From assembly GCA_905221605.1 (NCBI GenBank), contig CAJNDS010002701.1:1027489-1091488 (forward strand): a stretch of DNA of 64,000 bases, read 5' to 3'. Made by a program: the position numbers and the translations under genes. The notes under the pieces were generated by a model that saw only the letters and a list, made by a program, of their open reading frames with translations, was not told the origin of the DNA and did no database searches. Shown piece after piece: positions 22,371 through 33,088 of the stretch. Source of the DNA: Symbiodinium natans (Eukaryota > Sar > Dinophyceae > Suessiales > Symbiodiniaceae). Each line of letters begins with the position of its first letter. Position 1 is the stretch's first letter.

Positions 22371-22528
22371 ATGGGACAGGAGGGCCAAGGCAGGTGCTGG
22401 TAGCGCCAAGACGCCCTGATAGCAACCAACTCGGGTTTAGGGCTTAGGGTTTAGGGTTTAGGGTTCTGAACCCTAAACCATGTAATAGGGGGGGTGTGTC
22501 AGAGATGCTTGTTTTCTTCTCTTGCAGG

Positions 22529-22783
22529 GAGCTGGTCCAAAAAGGTCAAAAGAGGCGTGACCGCTTCTTGAGACCTCCCTGGGACAGCTCACGCCGCAAC
22601 CAGGCCCTTGGCCGTCTTTCTGCAGCACTTCTGGCCGAACTGTACAAGGCAATTCTCAGGAACAGCTGCAGAGCAATTCATCTACGCACCGACAGCATCA
22701 CAGCTGACACAGAACTACGGGACGTTCCGGCGTCGGATCAGGATCAGTGAAGACTCGCCGACTCCTGCAGTAGCACATGCCCC
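22529..22783 (+). CDS. exon-like region, two open frames
   Basis: Excellent acceptor (TTTTCTTCTCTTGCAG, exon from 22529). The first half reads KRRDRFLRPPWDSSRRNQAL. From about 22610 a second frame (HFWPNCTRQFSGTAAEQFI) is equally good. It runs to the family C element. Family not recognised. Confidence 0.42.
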
Positions 22784-22824
22784 CTGGTTCTTAGTAGGGA
22801 ATGAGGGATAATGAGGGAAGTACA

Positions 22825-22856
<32 letters not shown>

Positions 22857-22902
22857 CCCTATAAGGGCTTATATAGGGTACCTCATTCCTACTAAGAACC
22901 AG
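22784..22902. mobile_element. family C palindrome, target duplication CCCC
   Basis: CTGGTTCTTAGTAGGGAATG ... CATTCCTACTAAGAACCAG with a (TA)n core, 119 bp, flanked by CCCC on both sides. It begins CT and ends AG like families B and H. Relatives: 6540, 24664, 42673, 57000. Confidence 0.8.
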
Positions 22903-22961
22903 CCCCTTTCGGTTGGAAGGGAAGGTCGCCTCGCATGTCAGAAGCGTGTCAGCCATAGTGC

Positions 22962-23132
22962 TCACATGTTCTCCTCGTCTCTGGGGTCTGCGACGCACTG
23001 GATGAACTCCTTGCCTGGCAGTCTATGGTTGTTTGGTCTACGGGTTTATGGCCTTGAGTGCTTGCGTCCCTGCACCCGACTCGGATCACTTTTGGGTACA
23101 TCTGGCTGCGCTTGGCCATCGGTGCCTCTCGG
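22962..23132 (-). CDS. two exon-like islands
   Basis: About 23047-23132 (DGQAQPDVPKSDPSRVQGRK) and about 22962-23025 (LPGKEFIQCVADPRDEENM). Both are hydrophilic. The antisense is also open. Unknown family. Confidence 0.38.
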
Positions 23133-23311
23133 CAATGTGGGCATCAGCTTGTGATGGCCGCAGAGTAGAGTTGTGTGGATCAAGACCTGGCAAGTTGACA
23201 CCCTAAACCCTAAACCCTAAACCCTAAACCCTAAACCCTAAGCCCTAAACCCAAAACCCTACACCCCCAACCCTAAACCCTTAACCCTGACCACTACGCC
23301 TAGATCGATTT

Positions 23312-24058
23312 CGGTCAAGGCTGCCAAAGAACGCTGGCCCCTCATGCACTCAGCTGCTGGCCTCGTACTCGCAGAGCGAGCTCTCCGTGACGCTCACAAT
23401 GCGTGATTCAGGCCTTTAGGGTTTAGGGTTTCGGGTTTAGGGTTTAGGGCATGGCTTGTAGAGGCAAGCGCCTCATGGAGCTACTGCCTATGTGTTTCAT
23501 ATTGATATGCTATGCCTTTGTCATGTTGGCATTTAATCTTTCAGTGTACTTTAGTACTTTAGTTTGTCCTGGAGGTGGGTTAGGGTTAGGGTTTCAGGAC
23601 TCTGGGGGTTTAGGGTCGCTGGGTTCCTGGGGAAAGGGGACCCGTTCCTCGAAGAACACGGCGAGGTGCAGCCATATTCAATCCCGGATCGCTCCCATCT
23701 CCATGTGGGGGGGTTTCGAAACATAGGGGTACCTTATTGGGGGTCCTTCACATAAGGGGATCTTTCTATTTGGGAATCTAGCTGGGGGTCCACTATTTCG
23801 TAAACCCTCATGTCAATGTCACATTGAGAATGAGAACAGACAGTTGGTCTGGGTTGGGCAACCAAACTTAATCAAAGGGAACTGCGCACACATCATCGAC
23901 TTCGGGTCGTTTCTGTAACCCTAAACCCTAAACCCTAAACCCGAAACCCTAAACCCTATAAGCCCAAAGCGCGCCACCTGCCTTGTCTGCCAGTCTGGTG
24001 GACACTGGAAGTGCATCGCTGCCCGTCTGGGCTGCGAGGTCTCATCGCAAACCTCGCA
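23312..24058 (+). CDS. three exon-like islands, plus strand
   Basis: 23312-23404 (AAKERWPLMHSAAGLVLAER), 23842-23918 (LVWVGQPNLIKGNCAHIIDF after GAACAGACAG), and about 23955-24058 (TCLVCQSGGHWKCIAARLGC). The third has a C-x2-C-x4-H-x2-C spacing that could bind zinc. Its right end may splice at CAAGGG/GTTTAGG. A family D palindrome (about 23703-23815) lies between. Family unknown. Confidence 0.42.
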
Positions 24059-24379
24059 AGGGGTTTAGGTTTTAGGGTTTCGGGTTTAGGGTTTAGGGTT
24101 TACTAAACCCTAAACCCTAAACCCGAAACCCTGAACCCTAAACCCTGAACCGTCAACCCACGTGCCCTAAAACTTAGGTTCCAGCTGAAACAGAACATAA
24201 GAATACACCAATCTTTTGCTATGATACTGATAAGAATATCCTGATCTTTTGCTACACTACTGTAGTAATATGACCTTTTGCTATACTACTGTGATGTAGT
24301 CGTTTGCCATACCACTGCAACAAAAAATGCTGAAACGAATGCTGGACAGAGGAGGCTGTAGATAAAAACCCAAGTCGCG

Positions 24380-24490
24380 TTGCCACCCCCAAGGTGCTGC
24401 TCGAGGGTCAAGTGCCGCGACCTGAGAATCAGAGAGGCAAGCGAGCACCTCGTCCTCAAACTTCCGTTCTGTGCGTTGCAGTTGCATAAC
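24380..24490 (-). CDS. exon-like island
   Basis: QRTERKFEDEVLACLSDSQ, then donor TCTCAG/GTCGCG, or the frame continues (VAALDPRAAPWGWQRDL). Unknown family. Confidence 0.42.
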
Positions 24491-24511
24491 ACTTCTATTC
24501 ACTCATATTAT

Positions 24512-24606
24512 ATCCACCTGGACCTCTACCTACCTACAGTTTAGTAGCAACTACCCCTTAATTAGTCGCCATGTACCCATGAAGCTGTAGGTAAAGAGAG
24601 TTGCAG
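24512..24606. mobile_element. family F palindrome
   Basis: CCTACCTACAGTTTAGTAGC ... GCTGTAGGTAAAGAGAG, with no telomere tract inside. This is the plain form of the element. Confidence 0.6.
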
Positions 24607-24663
24607 GCACTGTATTGTACGTGTGTCAGGCAGAGTATAGGTGAACCCGCCCCCCCCCCTCCC

Positions 24664-24775
24664 CTGGTTCTTAATCGGGAATGAGGGAATTAGGGCCCTG
24701 TATACCCTTTAAGGAACTATGTAGGGCCCTCATTACCTCATTCCCTACTAAGAACCCCCCCCCCCCCCCCCCCCC
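24664..24775. mobile_element. family C palindrome with poly-C end
   Basis: TGGTTCTTAATCGGGAATGA ... TCATTCCCTACTAAGAACCC, followed by about 20 C. The right end is lost in the homopolymer. Confidence 0.6.
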
Positions 24776-25279
24776 AATAGAGGAAGATCAGGCACGGCGG
24801 AGCTCGTCGCTCTCGCGGGCTCATGCTCGGCTTCAGCCGAATCATGCCTGGAGCGTCGATGTCTGCGGCTGATTTCGCGCACACACCCCATATATATATA
24901 TGTATATACATCTATATATATATATATACATATCTACATATATATATATATATATGCCTACATTGCTTTGAAAACAACCTTCCATTGAATCATGTTGGAT
25001 CAAACTTGCAGGCTCAGGTTCTTCTAGCCGGGCCTTATGAGGTCATGTTCCACAGGTGGACAGACCACTAGGAGGCAAGGTGCTCATGTTGACGCGGTTC
25101 GGCGACTTGCTCTGGGTGGTGCCCTGCCGACTTTCAGAGCACGCGAACTTGGGCTCCATAGCACAAGGCAGCAAAAGAAGAGCACAGAATCTATGTCCCG
25201 CTCCTGCTCCTTATCTGCGAGTAGGAGGTTTGACAAGCAAGTGCCCCCATGCATTGCCCTTCTGACATGTCAATCCTGC

Positions 25280-28200
25280 CTCTAATGTTCCAAGCGTGTA
25301 CTGTGGAGCGCGCTTGTCGTTTTCCAGGTGGAACTGCACCAAGCTCCCTGGGTAGCAGTACCTGACACAACGGGAAGGCCCTAGCCATGGACAACGAGAA
25401 CTGCCTACTGTAGGAGCCTTACTCATTAGAACAGGGTCTTGGGGCTTATTCTAGCAAAATTATACAGGGACCATAAGGGAATATTCCGTGGGAACGTTAT
25501 TAGTAATTATTCCGACCCCTATATTAAACCCTAAACCCTGCTAAACCCTGATCCAAGACATCTGGAGACCCCTGGAGCTTGGGTGCTCATAGGTCCACCA
25601 CCCGCGCGAGATGTTGAGACAGCGGCTGCGGAGCGGCTCCAGCCTTGTTGCAGGCACATGTGAGTTTGAAAATGCACTTCTACATATATACAAATATAAC
25701 AAGATCAATCGCACCACAAGAATATCATACATGTATGCAGGACATGAGAAGCACGTCACACACATTTGTATGAAGATGTGTATACATATACATACATATA
25801 TATATATATGCTCACCCCCCCCCCCTACGACAGACCCCGGAAGCGAAAAAAAGGCTACGGACAGCATTGCTGCACACAGCAGCCAGACACGTTCACAAAC
25901 AATAGGTATATACATATATATATATATGTGTGTATATCTATATATGGTACCTCCCCCCCCCCCCAAAAAAAAACACGTCTCCATATGCTCTTCCCTGAAG
26001 TCCGACAGATCGGCCTGCCAGTTTGGTCATGGTAGGGTTTTACTAATTCATTAAATATTTACTCAACTTCACAGATTTGTCTACCGTAATTGATTTCAAA
26101 CACTTTCGTTAACTTCGTTGATTCCAAAAAGCTTAATTCACATAATTTGATCCACTCAGCAATTGCTCGAGCGAGTGCTCAAACAGAAGTGACCTGAACA
26201 ATTTGCTGGACATCGTGGATTGCTATTAATTTCAATAAGATTGCTGTTGGTTTTACTTGGGTTCCTATTAAATTTAATAGGATTCATAGGGTTCGTATGA
26301 GTTCAATAGGAATCCCATTTAAATCAATAGGAAACCCATTAAAATGAATGAGAACCCTATTGAAATTGAGACGAGTCTTTTGTGAAAACTTAGTAAGAAT
26401 CCTAGTACAATCAATAAGAACCTGGTTGAAATACGTAGAAGCTTATTAAATTAACTGGGCTCCTATGAAATTTTCTTGGAGTCCTAAATTCAGAGGAATC
26501 ATAGGAAGGCCATTGAAATGAATAGGAACCCTTTTGAATTCATAGGAATGCTATTAAAATTAATAGGAACCCTACAAAAGAATCTATGAATTCGTTTAAG
26601 AGTAACAGGAATCCGTTTAACATGAAGATGAATCCTATTAAAAGATTAAGAGGAGGCGATAAAATTCTATAAAAAAAGTAACGTGGACGCTTTAAAACTT
26701 GAAACAATAAGAGTCGTACTGTTAGAACTATGATGAACCCTATTAAAACTTTTAATAAATAGGATTGCTAATAAAATTAATAAGAGTTACAATAACATTA
26801 CTTCGAGTCCAAGTGAAATGAATAGGGAACAGGATTTAAAAGCATAATCGGAGCACTGTGGAATCTAGTAGGAATCCTATGAACATTATTAGGAATCCTG
26901 TCAACATGAATGAGAAACCCTGCTAAAATGAATACGAAGCCTATTCCAATTAACCAGAAGCCTTTTTACATGAATAGGAAGCTTGTCAAAGCAAACGGAA
27001 TCCAATTAGAAATTGTACGACATCTTATGAAAATGAACAAGAAGCCTATTGACATTAATAGGAATATGTTTAAAGTTTGTTATGATGCTTATTAAAATTC
27101 TTAGGCTAATTTATTAAAACTTTTCTTAAAACTAACTAGGAATAAGAATGCTATTAAAATGACTAAGAATCGTATTCAAATTACTTTGCATTTGAGTAAA
27201 ATGAATAGGAATCAATCTTAAACCCAATAAAGCCCTTTAATAGGCATCCTGTAAAATTCAATACGAACCTCATTAAACAAATACAGGTACCCTATTGAAA
27301 ATCACTTTGAATGCTAGTAAAATGATTAGGAATCTTATTCATTAAATAAGGACCCCCATTAAAGTGAACAGGAGTATTATAAAATTGAATAGGCAGCCTA
27401 AATCATAATAAGGAATCATATAAGAACCCGTGAAAAAATCTTATCCAAACTCCAGTTTCCAAAATTCCAAAAATCCAAAAATCCACCCCAAAGGTTTGGA
27501 TTTTTGGAAACTCGAACAGGAGCCTCAAAATCCAAAAATCGAGCAAATTCCTCGAGTTTCCAAAATTCCAAAAATCCAAAAAAAACCACCCCAAGGTTTG
27601 GAATTTTGGAAACTCGAGGAATTTGCTCGATTTTTGGATTTTGAGGCTCCCGTTCGAGTTTCCAAAAATCCTAAACTTGGGTTGGAGTTTTTGGATTTTT
27701 GGAATTTTGGAAACTCGAGCGGGAGCCTCCAAATCCAAAAACCGAGCAAATTCCTCGAGTTTCCAAAATTCCAAAAATCCAAAAAAATCACCCCAAGTTT
27801 TGGAAATTTGGAAACTCGAGGAATTTGCTCGATTTTTGGATTTTGACGCTCCCGCTCGAGTTTCCAAAAATCCGAAACTTGGGTTGAAGTTTTTGGATTT
27901 TTGGAATTTTGGAAACTCGAGGAATTTGCTCGATTTTTGGATTTTGAGGCTCCCGCTCGAGTTTCCAAAAATCCGAAACTTGGGTTGGAATTTTTGGATT
28001 TTTGGAATTTTGGAAAGTCGAGGAATTTGCTCGATTTTTGGATTTTGAGGCTCCCGCTCGAGTTTCCAAAAATCCGAAACTTGGGTTGAAGTTTTTGGAT
28101 TTTTGGAATTTTGGAAACTCGAGGAATTTGCTCGATTTTTGGATTTTGAGGCTCCCGCTCGAGTTTCCAAAAATCCGAAACTTGGGTTGGAGTTTTTGGA

Positions 28201-30445
28201 TTTTTGGATTTTTGGAAACTCGAGGAATTTTGGAGTGTTGGTCTTCCGCCCCCTTCCTGGACAGACTGGAAATGCAATTCCAGGGTCTGTCGTAGGGGGG
28301 GGGTGACCATATCATACATGTATGCAGGACATGAGAAGCACGTCACACACATTTGTATGAAGATGTGTATACATATACATACATATATATATATATAGAT
28401 ACAAAATTATACAAATACTTATTAACTTATAGGATTTATAGGGAGTGGCAAAGGTGGATGGAACCGAGGCATCGACAGAGCTGCCGCAAGCATGCGGCTG
28501 CCATCCGGCGCGGTGGCCTAGGTTCGTGGGCTTCATGATCATTGAAGTATTGCCTATAACCCTAAAATCCTAAACAGACTGAAATTATAGTAAATTCATT
28601 TCTACATACATGAACATGTATACATTATATATATATATGCATATGTATATATACATATAGTATGTATGTATATGTACATATTCTTCATTGGGCGTGGGAA
28701 TCTCATGCATCTACACTTCGGCCAAACCCGGGCCTCTGTTCCATCCTTCTCCTTCCATGTGCAGAAGGCTGGTCCTCCCCAACTTGTGGACTGGGTTTGA
28801 ATGGGTTTAGGGTTTCGTAGGGTTTCGTAGGGTTTCGTGGGGCTTGTAGGGTTTGCAGGGTTTTATGGATTTTCTAGGGTTTAGAGGGTGCCTGTAGGGT
28901 TTATCGGCTGCATGGGGTTTAAGGTGGAGAACGGCGACCGTGCAAAGCGCTCGTCGTGTTGCTGGAACGAAGGCCCGAACTTACGATGGGTCCTGAGACC
29001 GTCACGGTGTAGACATGCACGGGGTCCTCGACCACCTGACATCTTGCTGTCACTGCCTCTTGCTTGTACTTGCACTGTGTATCTGCCACTCAGTGCCCAT
29101 AACGCCAGCAGCACAGGCAGCGGGAAACGTGGCTTCCGCAGCCTCTAACGACTGGGCGGATGTATCGCCACGGCCACAAACATATCTCACCTCGCAGGGT
29201 CTCCCTTCTGCGCACTTCACAAACCTCCTCCCGTTACTACAGTATCATGGTTCTGCTTGCTATATGCTTACTATTCCACTTTCTCATAGTCGTCGTCGTT
29301 GTTGTCGTTGTTGCTGCTGCAGCTGTCCATAGAAGTATTCACATCATTCCTACTATGGTCGCAAGCCGCACCTCGGTGCTGCGGTTGTCGGTCCCGCCCA
29401 AGTAGAGCTCACCTCTCTGGCAGGAGATGCAGGAGGACGCAGATTGAAAAAATGACAGGCGCTGCGTTCCGATTCCCTAGCGCGCAGTCTGCAACGACTC
29501 AATGTGGGAGCGCAACATGATGCAGCATGAATACCCTTGAGGCTTGGGGACTGCAAATTCCATTTGTAAGGGAAGGAATGCCTGGGTTGTTTATTGTGGC
29601 GTGGCGTCTACAAACGCAGACCGAATTAAGAGCCCCTAAACCCAAAACCCAAAACCCAAAACCCTAAAAACCCAAAACCCAAAACCCTAAACCCTAGACC
29701 CTAAACCCTAAACTTTTGCAAGCCAGTTGCGAACTTCGCCCGTTGGCAGGAGTCGGTCTGACTTGGGGTGATGCTCTCCCAGTGAGAAGCGCATGCCAGC
29801 CTCCACCGTGCCCAAAGCAGGGGGGGCCCTCTAAACCCTATGGTTCCCTTATACTGAAATGTAGTCACTCTGACTCTTATATGAATATACTGGTACATTG
29901 ATATATTCTGATGTTCCTAAATTTGTGTGGTATGCAATATATTCTTGTGTACATACATATATGTATGTATGTATGTATGCATGTATGAAAAGAAGTATAA
30001 ATACACATAATATATATATATATATATATACATGTATATATATATATATATACATGTATATATATATATATGTATATACAATATGTTCTGCCGCCAAGAA
30101 GCGTCGTCCCGATATTGAACCTTTGACCGACGTGCGCAGTACGACTCCCCAATTCACTTCAAGGAATTCGCTCCCAGCGCAGCGCTGCAGCAGTACATGA
30201 TATAATGGTATGCGAACGGAACAGAAGAATATTGGATATTGGAATATTTCACAATATACGCATTTAATCATTCGAGGATACAAAGATACTATGAAGATGT
30301 AGCCCAGGCGCGACTTTGCTGCCGGAGCAGAGGTCGTAGGACCAAAAGTCTTTGACAACCGTCAGGCAGCTTCCTGGACTGGAAGTGCATTGCCCAGATT
30401 CTTCTTGCGATGCCATCTGTGGGTCTTTGGGCACCGAAACGGCAC
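25280..30445 (-). CDS. MRH-domain (OS-9/ERLEC-like) lectin gene, multi-exon
   Basis: MRH domains bind mannose-type N-glycans, and in OS-9/ERLEC1 they act in endoplasmic-reticulum quality control. Exons in transcript order: 30290-30445 (CLTVVKDFWSYDLCSG, the C-x-WxYxLC core); perhaps about 30107-30165; 29714-29800 (RFSLGEHHPKSDRLLP, donor AAAA/GTTTAGGG); 28985-29035 (VEDPVHVYTVTVSGPI, donor GTAAGT); 25587-25643 (CLNISRGWWTYE); 25280-25361 (YCYPGSLVQFHLENDKR ... YTLGTLE). The last two join only with a GC donor at 25586, giving WWTYEYCYPG as the family requires. That 225-nt intron contains a family E element. The gap 25.7-28.4 kb is filled by satellite DNA. One gene with two MRH domains or two tandem genes are both possible. 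Clients and location are inferred from the family. Confidence 0.66.
25409..25525. mobile_element. family E element inside an MRH-gene intron
   Basis: CTGTAGGAGCCTTACTCATT ... AGTAATTATTCCGACCCC, lying wholly in the intron 25362-25586, followed by CCCTAAA units. Confidence 0.65.
25722..25811 (+). repeat. left copy of a roughly 85-bp direct repeat
   Basis: ATATCATACATGTATGCAGG... through a (TA)n end. An almost identical copy is at 28309-28397, 2.59 kb away in the same orientation. The copies flank the composite insertion. Confidence 0.9.
26036..27440. repeat. AT-rich degenerate GAATCCTATTAAAA repeat
   Basis: Many diverged copies of a 25-35 bp quasi-palindromic word (AATAGGAATCCTATTAAAAT type) in both orientations. 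A+T content is far above the flanks and stops are frequent in all frames. I see no gene in these 1.4 kb. Confidence 0.8.
27440..28230. repeat. 101-bp tandem satellite, some copies inverted
   Basis: The unit contains TTTCCAAAAATCCGAAACTT, TTGGATTTTTGGAATTTTGG and CTCGAGGAATTTGCTCGAT. At least five direct copies lie at about 27690-28200, with partial inverted copies at 27440-27650. Both strands are stop-free in several frames, which creates spurious long frames (up to 275 codons) of repeated N-P-K-I-Q/F-W-K-L-E. Confidence 0.95.
28309..28397 (+). repeat. right copy of the 85-bp direct repeat
   Basis: Same sequence as 25722-25811. A coding-like plus island follows at 28440-28538 (EWQRWMEPRHRQSCRKHAAA), with the antisense also open. 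Confidence 0.9.
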
Positions 30446-30639
30446 CTAAATAACTGAAAGCCATGGTGCAGCAGGTTTGCGTAGCTAAAGCTTCGCTATT
30501 GCACTATGATACCAATTCTATCATGATACGATTGTGTGCTGATATGCTTGTAGAGTACTACTGTACTAGTGCATGATTAGAACTCTTATACGATTACACA
30601 ACCTGAATAATATTTCATTTTTATTCTTGTAAGCATATT

Positions 30640-30765
30640 TTGGTGTATTGTAGTTCTATCTCACTGACTCATTCTCTACATTATCGTCCCTTTTTGGGTA
30701 CCCTAAGTAAGAGGGGCCGCCTGAGTACAAGGACCCCCAAAGGGACCATAATGCAGAGAACTGAC
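30640..30765. mobile_element. degraded palindrome (also at 38820-38915)
   Basis: ACCCTAAGTAAGAGGGGCC and AAGGACCCC arms, shared in inverse orientation with 38820-38915 (GGCCCCTCTTACTTAGGGT type). Ends unclear. Confidence 0.45.
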
Positions 30766-30835
30766 CATATTATTGCATGTAAACAACTGCCGAGTGACCG
30801 CGCCAGGGAGCGAGCTTGGCCTCAAACAGTGGCCC

Positions 30836-30970
30836 TAAAACCCTAAAACCCTAAAACCCTAAAACCCTAAAACCCTAAAACCCTAAAACCCTAAAACCCT
30901 AAAACCCTAAAACCCTAAAACCCTAAAACCCTAAAACCCTAAAACCCTAAACCCTAAACCCTAAACCCCT
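30836..30970 (-). repeat. CCCTAAAA (8-bp variant) array
   Basis: About 14 homogeneous 8-bp units, then a few 7-bp units at the right edge. Confidence 0.95.
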
Positions 30971-31289
30971 GAACCCCTCAAGCAGAGGCGAAGCTGGGCT
31001 CTGCGATCACGATTCTTGCGTGAGCCCCGGGACCGCTTGCAACGCCGACTATAGGAGCCTTAATAGTTAGAATCGGGTGTTGGGGGTTAGGGTTTAGGGT
31101 TTAGGGCCTACTATGGCATACTTAGAGAGGGACCAGAAGGGAATACTTTTGTAATCCGCCGACCCACCCCCACGCCCGCTCGCCCAAGCCCCCGCCCCAC
31201 CCCCACCAACTCTATTCTCCGGTTTGGGTTGCCTCGTTACGGAAGCTGAGGCCGAGGCAGGGCGCGTAGCATTAACATTTGTCCGACCC

Positions 31290-31513
31290 CAAGATTATTT
31301 GGAGACCTTCAGGCTCAGGGCTTCGTCTTGAACTTTTTTGGGGTACTTGCAATGTGACTGTAGTTGTAGAGGGTGCAGGTTCAGGGTACTTCTTAAAACC
31401 CGAGATTGGCTGTCGAGGCACTGCCAGGAAGTGTGCCTTTGCATCGGGCGCACCAGACAGCTGCGTGTGGTTTTTGCCACCTGAGACTCGTCTGGTGCGG
31501 AGGAGCCCTCGCA
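31290..31513 (+). CDS. exon-like region, about 75 codons open
   Basis: FWGTCNVTVVVEGAGSGYFL ... RGTARKCAFASGAPDSCVW, ending CGCA/GTAAACCC so that a CCCTAA tract starts inside the intron. Cysteine-containing, perhaps extracellular. Not recognised. Confidence 0.42.
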
Positions 31514-31525
31514 GTAAACCCTAAC

Positions 31526-31645
31526 CCCTAAGTTCTGCCCGGGCTTTCAACGAGCGCAGCCATAATGCAGCCTGGTAGCCGGGCAGTCGGCACCTAAACT
31601 TACGCTGCCCGTTCGCCAGGTTCATGACCTTCACGTCCTCATTGG
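31526..31645 (-). CDS. exon-like island
   Basis: CTTAAG acceptor, NEDVKVMNLANGQRKFRCR ... YQAALWLRSLKARAEL, then AGGG/GTTAGGG. 120 nt, no stop, very protein-like. An internal GTAAGT is probably not used. Family unknown. Confidence 0.52.
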
Positions 31646-31979
31646 CTTAAGGGTCAATTGAGTATGGCAGGGGGGAGGGGGGGCAGTCTGGGTAAGCCGT
31701 CTGGCTATTACGGCTACGATTCTTACTATTACTACGACTCTTTTTCGTTTTTTGGCCATTCCTTCAAGAGCTCCGCTGCTCCTCGTCATCAAGGTTGTCC
31801 AGCCCTGCCGCCTCGGTGGCAGAGGTGTCGAAGTCCAGATTCACCACCTGGCTTTTATTCTTTTACTACCACCACCGCTACGGGGCTAGGCTGTACTCGT
31901 CTATACTACCCTACACGTTGCAAAACTACACTGCAAACTACCGATGACAAACAACCATACAGATTTTGCAAATACTTCT

Positions 31980-32025
31980 AATACCACTTCTACTACTATT
32001 ACTAATAAATTTATTCTTGCTCCTC

Positions 32026-32071
<46 letters not shown>

Positions 32072-32084
32072 GACTACGACTACG

Positions 32085-32119
<35 letters not shown>

Positions 32120-32240
32120 GACTACTACTAGTACTAGATTGAAGATGACGACGACGACTACGACTACCCCTACTACCCCTACTACCCCTCCTCCCCGCAC
32201 TACCCCCACCACGACGACGACTACGGCTACTGCTACTGCT
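31980..32240 (+). repeat. ACT/ACG trinucleotide repeat
   Basis: CTACTACTACGACGACG-type units for about 260 bp. Translations are poly-T, poly-V or poly-S/R depending on frame and strand; I do not regard them as proteins. Confidence 0.95.
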
Positions 32241-32313
32241 GTTGCTATTGGCGGCCGGCATCATGTCAAGGAACATAGTTGGCATGCAACGATGCCACGA
32301 AGTTGCCACTCAC

Positions 32314-32434
32314 CTGGGCGGGAATGCGAAAACCCTGCAGGGACTCCACTCGGCCACTCTGCCGCCGTTATAGGGCCTTGTGGAGCCGCAGCGCGCACAG
32401 CGCTGCCAAGAGTGGCAGCATGCTCAGGCATTCG
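32314..32434 (-). CDS. exon with consensus splice sites
   Basis: CCTAG acceptor, 40 codons (MPEHAATLGSAVRAAAPQGP ... PSGVPAGFSHSRP), donor CAG/GTGAGT. Ala/Pro-rich. Unknown family. Confidence 0.52.
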
Positions 32435-32854
32435 CTAGGCACACTGCTAGCACTACCTCATCAGCTGCACGGTTGCTGCATTTTCGTAGTATGTTGCCGC
32501 GCCAGGCGAACGTCCTGTGTGTGTCGATGATCTGCAGTTAATGGGGTTCATCGTATGTTTGGGGGGGGGGGGGGTTATGTTATTAGGGGTCCCCTTGTTT
32601 TGGGAATAGATGGCAAGCTGGAGCCGGACGGATTGCGATGCAGAGTGCGCCCCTATGCGTGTTTGCGCAGGTGCATCGACTCCATCGCTGCCTGTGTGTG
32701 GTAAACATGCACGCAGCTCCGTACTGCAAGGCTGACTGCTATTGAAGCCACCTAAGCACGAAGCACCCTTGTTATTTGGTCTCAAAGGGTGTAAGTATGA
32801 GGGTCTCCCAATTAAGGGCCCATAATAAGGGACAGTTAAGGGACCATATGTATA

Positions 32855-32960
32855 GGGGTTTACGAGAATAGGGGACCCCTAAAATAAACCCCCAAATAGC
32901 AGGATCTCCTTCTAGTAAGGACCCCAATAAGGTACCCCCAACTTCGGAAATCCCCCTTAA
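32855..32960. mobile_element. family D element
   Basis: GGGGTTTACGAGAATAGGGG ... AATAAGGTACCCCC. Copies at about 646-740, 20515-20600, 23703-23815 and 50990-51075 share the arms. No clear target duplication found. Confidence 0.5.
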
Positions 32961-33023
32961 ACCCTAAACCCTAAACCCCAAACCCCAAACCCTAAACCCT
33001 AAACCCTAAATGTTGGTAAAGAA

Positions 33024-33088
33024 GGCCAACCCGGATCTTGGCACATGGCCGTGTGACGCTTGCTGGGCGGGACCTGAGACCAGAACTA
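33024..33088 (+). CDS. exon-like island with consensus donor
   Basis: AAGAAG then ANPDLGTWPCDACWAGPETR and ACTAG/GTGAGT. A telomere-like tract ends 15 nt to its left. Contains C-x2-C. Unknown family. Confidence 0.45.

Larger units (their letters stand above)
25812..28308. mobile_element. composite insertion with C-run terminal inverted repeats
   Basis: Left edge TCACCCCCCCCC then CTACGACAGACCC; right edge GGGTCTGTCGTAG then GGGGGGGGGTGA, an inverted repeat of about 25 bp. Outside it lies the 85-bp direct repeat. Inside: a poly-C/poly-A microsatellite, the AT-rich degenerate repeat (26036-27440) and the 101-bp satellite (27440-28230). No transposase frame was seen. Confidence 0.6.

Noticed and set aside
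27403-28352. Overlapping frames of up to 275 codons on both strands
   Set aside because: Products of the stop-free 101-bp satellite, with the same peptide repeated in rotating frames on both strands.
31901-32438. Poly-T, poly-V and poly-S/R frames over 100 codons
   Set aside because: Simple ACT/ACG trinucleotide repeat.
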